NCBI GenBank assembly: GCA_017512745.1 | Contig: JAFWEV010000060.1 | Span: 57,715 to 121,714, forward strand | Direction of reading: 5' to 3' | Source: Oscillospiraceae bacterium | GTDB lineage: Bacteria > Bacillota > Clostridia > Oscillospirales > Ruminococcaceae | DNA length: 64,000 nt | Shown: positions 63,924 through 64,000 of the stretch, one piece after another | Layout of the letters: each line of letters opens with the position of its first letter | Numbering within the stretch: position 1 is the stretch's first letter | Program-made: the position numbers and the translations under genes | The notes under the pieces: generated by a model | Seen by the model: the letters and a program-made list of their open reading frames with translations, nothing else | Told to the model about the DNA's origin: nothing | Databases searched by the model: none

Positions 63924-64000
63924 ATGTCAAAACCCAAGTTTAGTGCGGAAGAACGAGCTCAAATAGTGCAGGAGTACCTGGACGGAAAAGGAAGTTATAG
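63924..64000 (+). CDS. IS3-family transposase OrfA, 5' part
   Basis: Twenty-five residues are visible: MSKPKFSAEERAQIVQEYLD and GKGSY. This is the usual N-terminal helix-turn-helix of IS3/IS150 OrfA proteins, which bind the IS ends. The ribosome site GGAGGG lies 7 bases upstream in a hairpin. OrfB, with the DDE domain, should follow outside the window and is usually made by frameshift. Confidence 0.75.
   Translation, partial: MSKPKFSAEERAQIVQEYLDGKGSY

Larger units (their letters stand above)
63867..64000 (+). mobile_element. Left end of an IS3-family (IS150-type) insertion sequence, cut by the window edge
   Basis: A transposase OrfA starts at 63924. The DNA before it begins TGATCCCTCCAAAGTAGACA, which resembles the terminal repeats of IS150-type elements (TG start, then TAGACA-like sequence). 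The right end is outside the window, so the repeat pair and target duplication cannot be checked. Confidence 0.65.

Overview
The window looks like a chromosomal segment of an anaerobic, mid-GC gut or rumen member of the Clostridia. The pointers are an oxygen-sensitive class III ribonucleotide reductase (nrdD, nrdG) behind NrdR boxes, strong AGGAGG-type ribosome sites with several TTG starts, and families common in Clostridia: DegV, UPF0316, a CyuA-type cysteine desulfidase, a TudS-related protein and DUF6110. No rRNA, tRNA, CRISPR array or prophage was recognised. The only insertion sequence seen is an IS3/IS150-type element starting at the right edge. The assignment to Clostridia is inference; genus cannot be read.

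Left part (1-28.5 kb). A truncated HTH regulator lies downstream of a 912-residue protein with leucine-rich repeats on both sides of one clear and one degenerate TIR domain. Then comes a tightly packed ten-gene glycan operon on the minus strand (19941 down to 3774): alpha/beta hydrolase, GPH sugar symporter, GH2, hydrolase, pectin-acetylesterase-like protein, hydrolase, circularly permuted GH3, GH78 rhamnosidase, GH94 phosphorylase, membrane-anchored pectin-acetylesterase-like protein. A divergent AraC regulator faces it. The enzymes lack signal peptides except the last, so the picture is import of acetylated, rhamnose-containing (pectic) oligosaccharides and their breakdown in the cytoplasm. 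A second minus-strand group follows: an amino-acid permease fused to a histidine kinase and a receiver, then a nitroreductase, a GNAT acetyltransferase and a lipoprotein. An FGGY kinase and a nucleoside hydrolase close this part.

Middle part (28.5-43.5 kb). nrdD-nrdG is read from a promoter with a NrdR box in the spacer and two more just downstream. Three tandem M20D peptidase paralogues (AbgB/HipO type) occupy the plus strand, each with its own ribosome site and terminator. Next come an AAA/DUF4143 ATPase with a palindrome on its promoter, a MarR-DegV pair with two matching operators, and an amino-acid ABC importer plus M14 carboxypeptidase. The importer promoter is overlapped by paired ArgR-like boxes. 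Together this is a peptide, amidated amino acid and arginine salvage neighbourhood.

Right part (43.5-64 kb). After a UPF0316 membrane protein comes CyuA cysteine desulfidase with an imidazolonepropionase-like amidohydrolase. Then follows a five-gene operon: SIS isomerase, TudS-related desulfidase, an unknown 87-residue protein, a ketopantoate-reductase-like enzyme and a nucleoside hydrolase. A DUF6110/P1B-ATPase pair sits behind a palindrome. Next are a THEP1-type NTPase with a SWIM finger coupled to a lysozyme-fold-like protein, a third nucleoside hydrolase, and a cluster of three zinc-ribbon membrane proteins with a 1114-residue exported protein. A cytoplasmic 5'-nucleotidase-like phosphoesterase and the IS element end the window. 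The parts best described as undescribed are the TIR/leucine-rich-repeat protein, the zinc-ribbon/giant-protein cluster, the THEP1-SWIM pair and the permease-kinase fusion.
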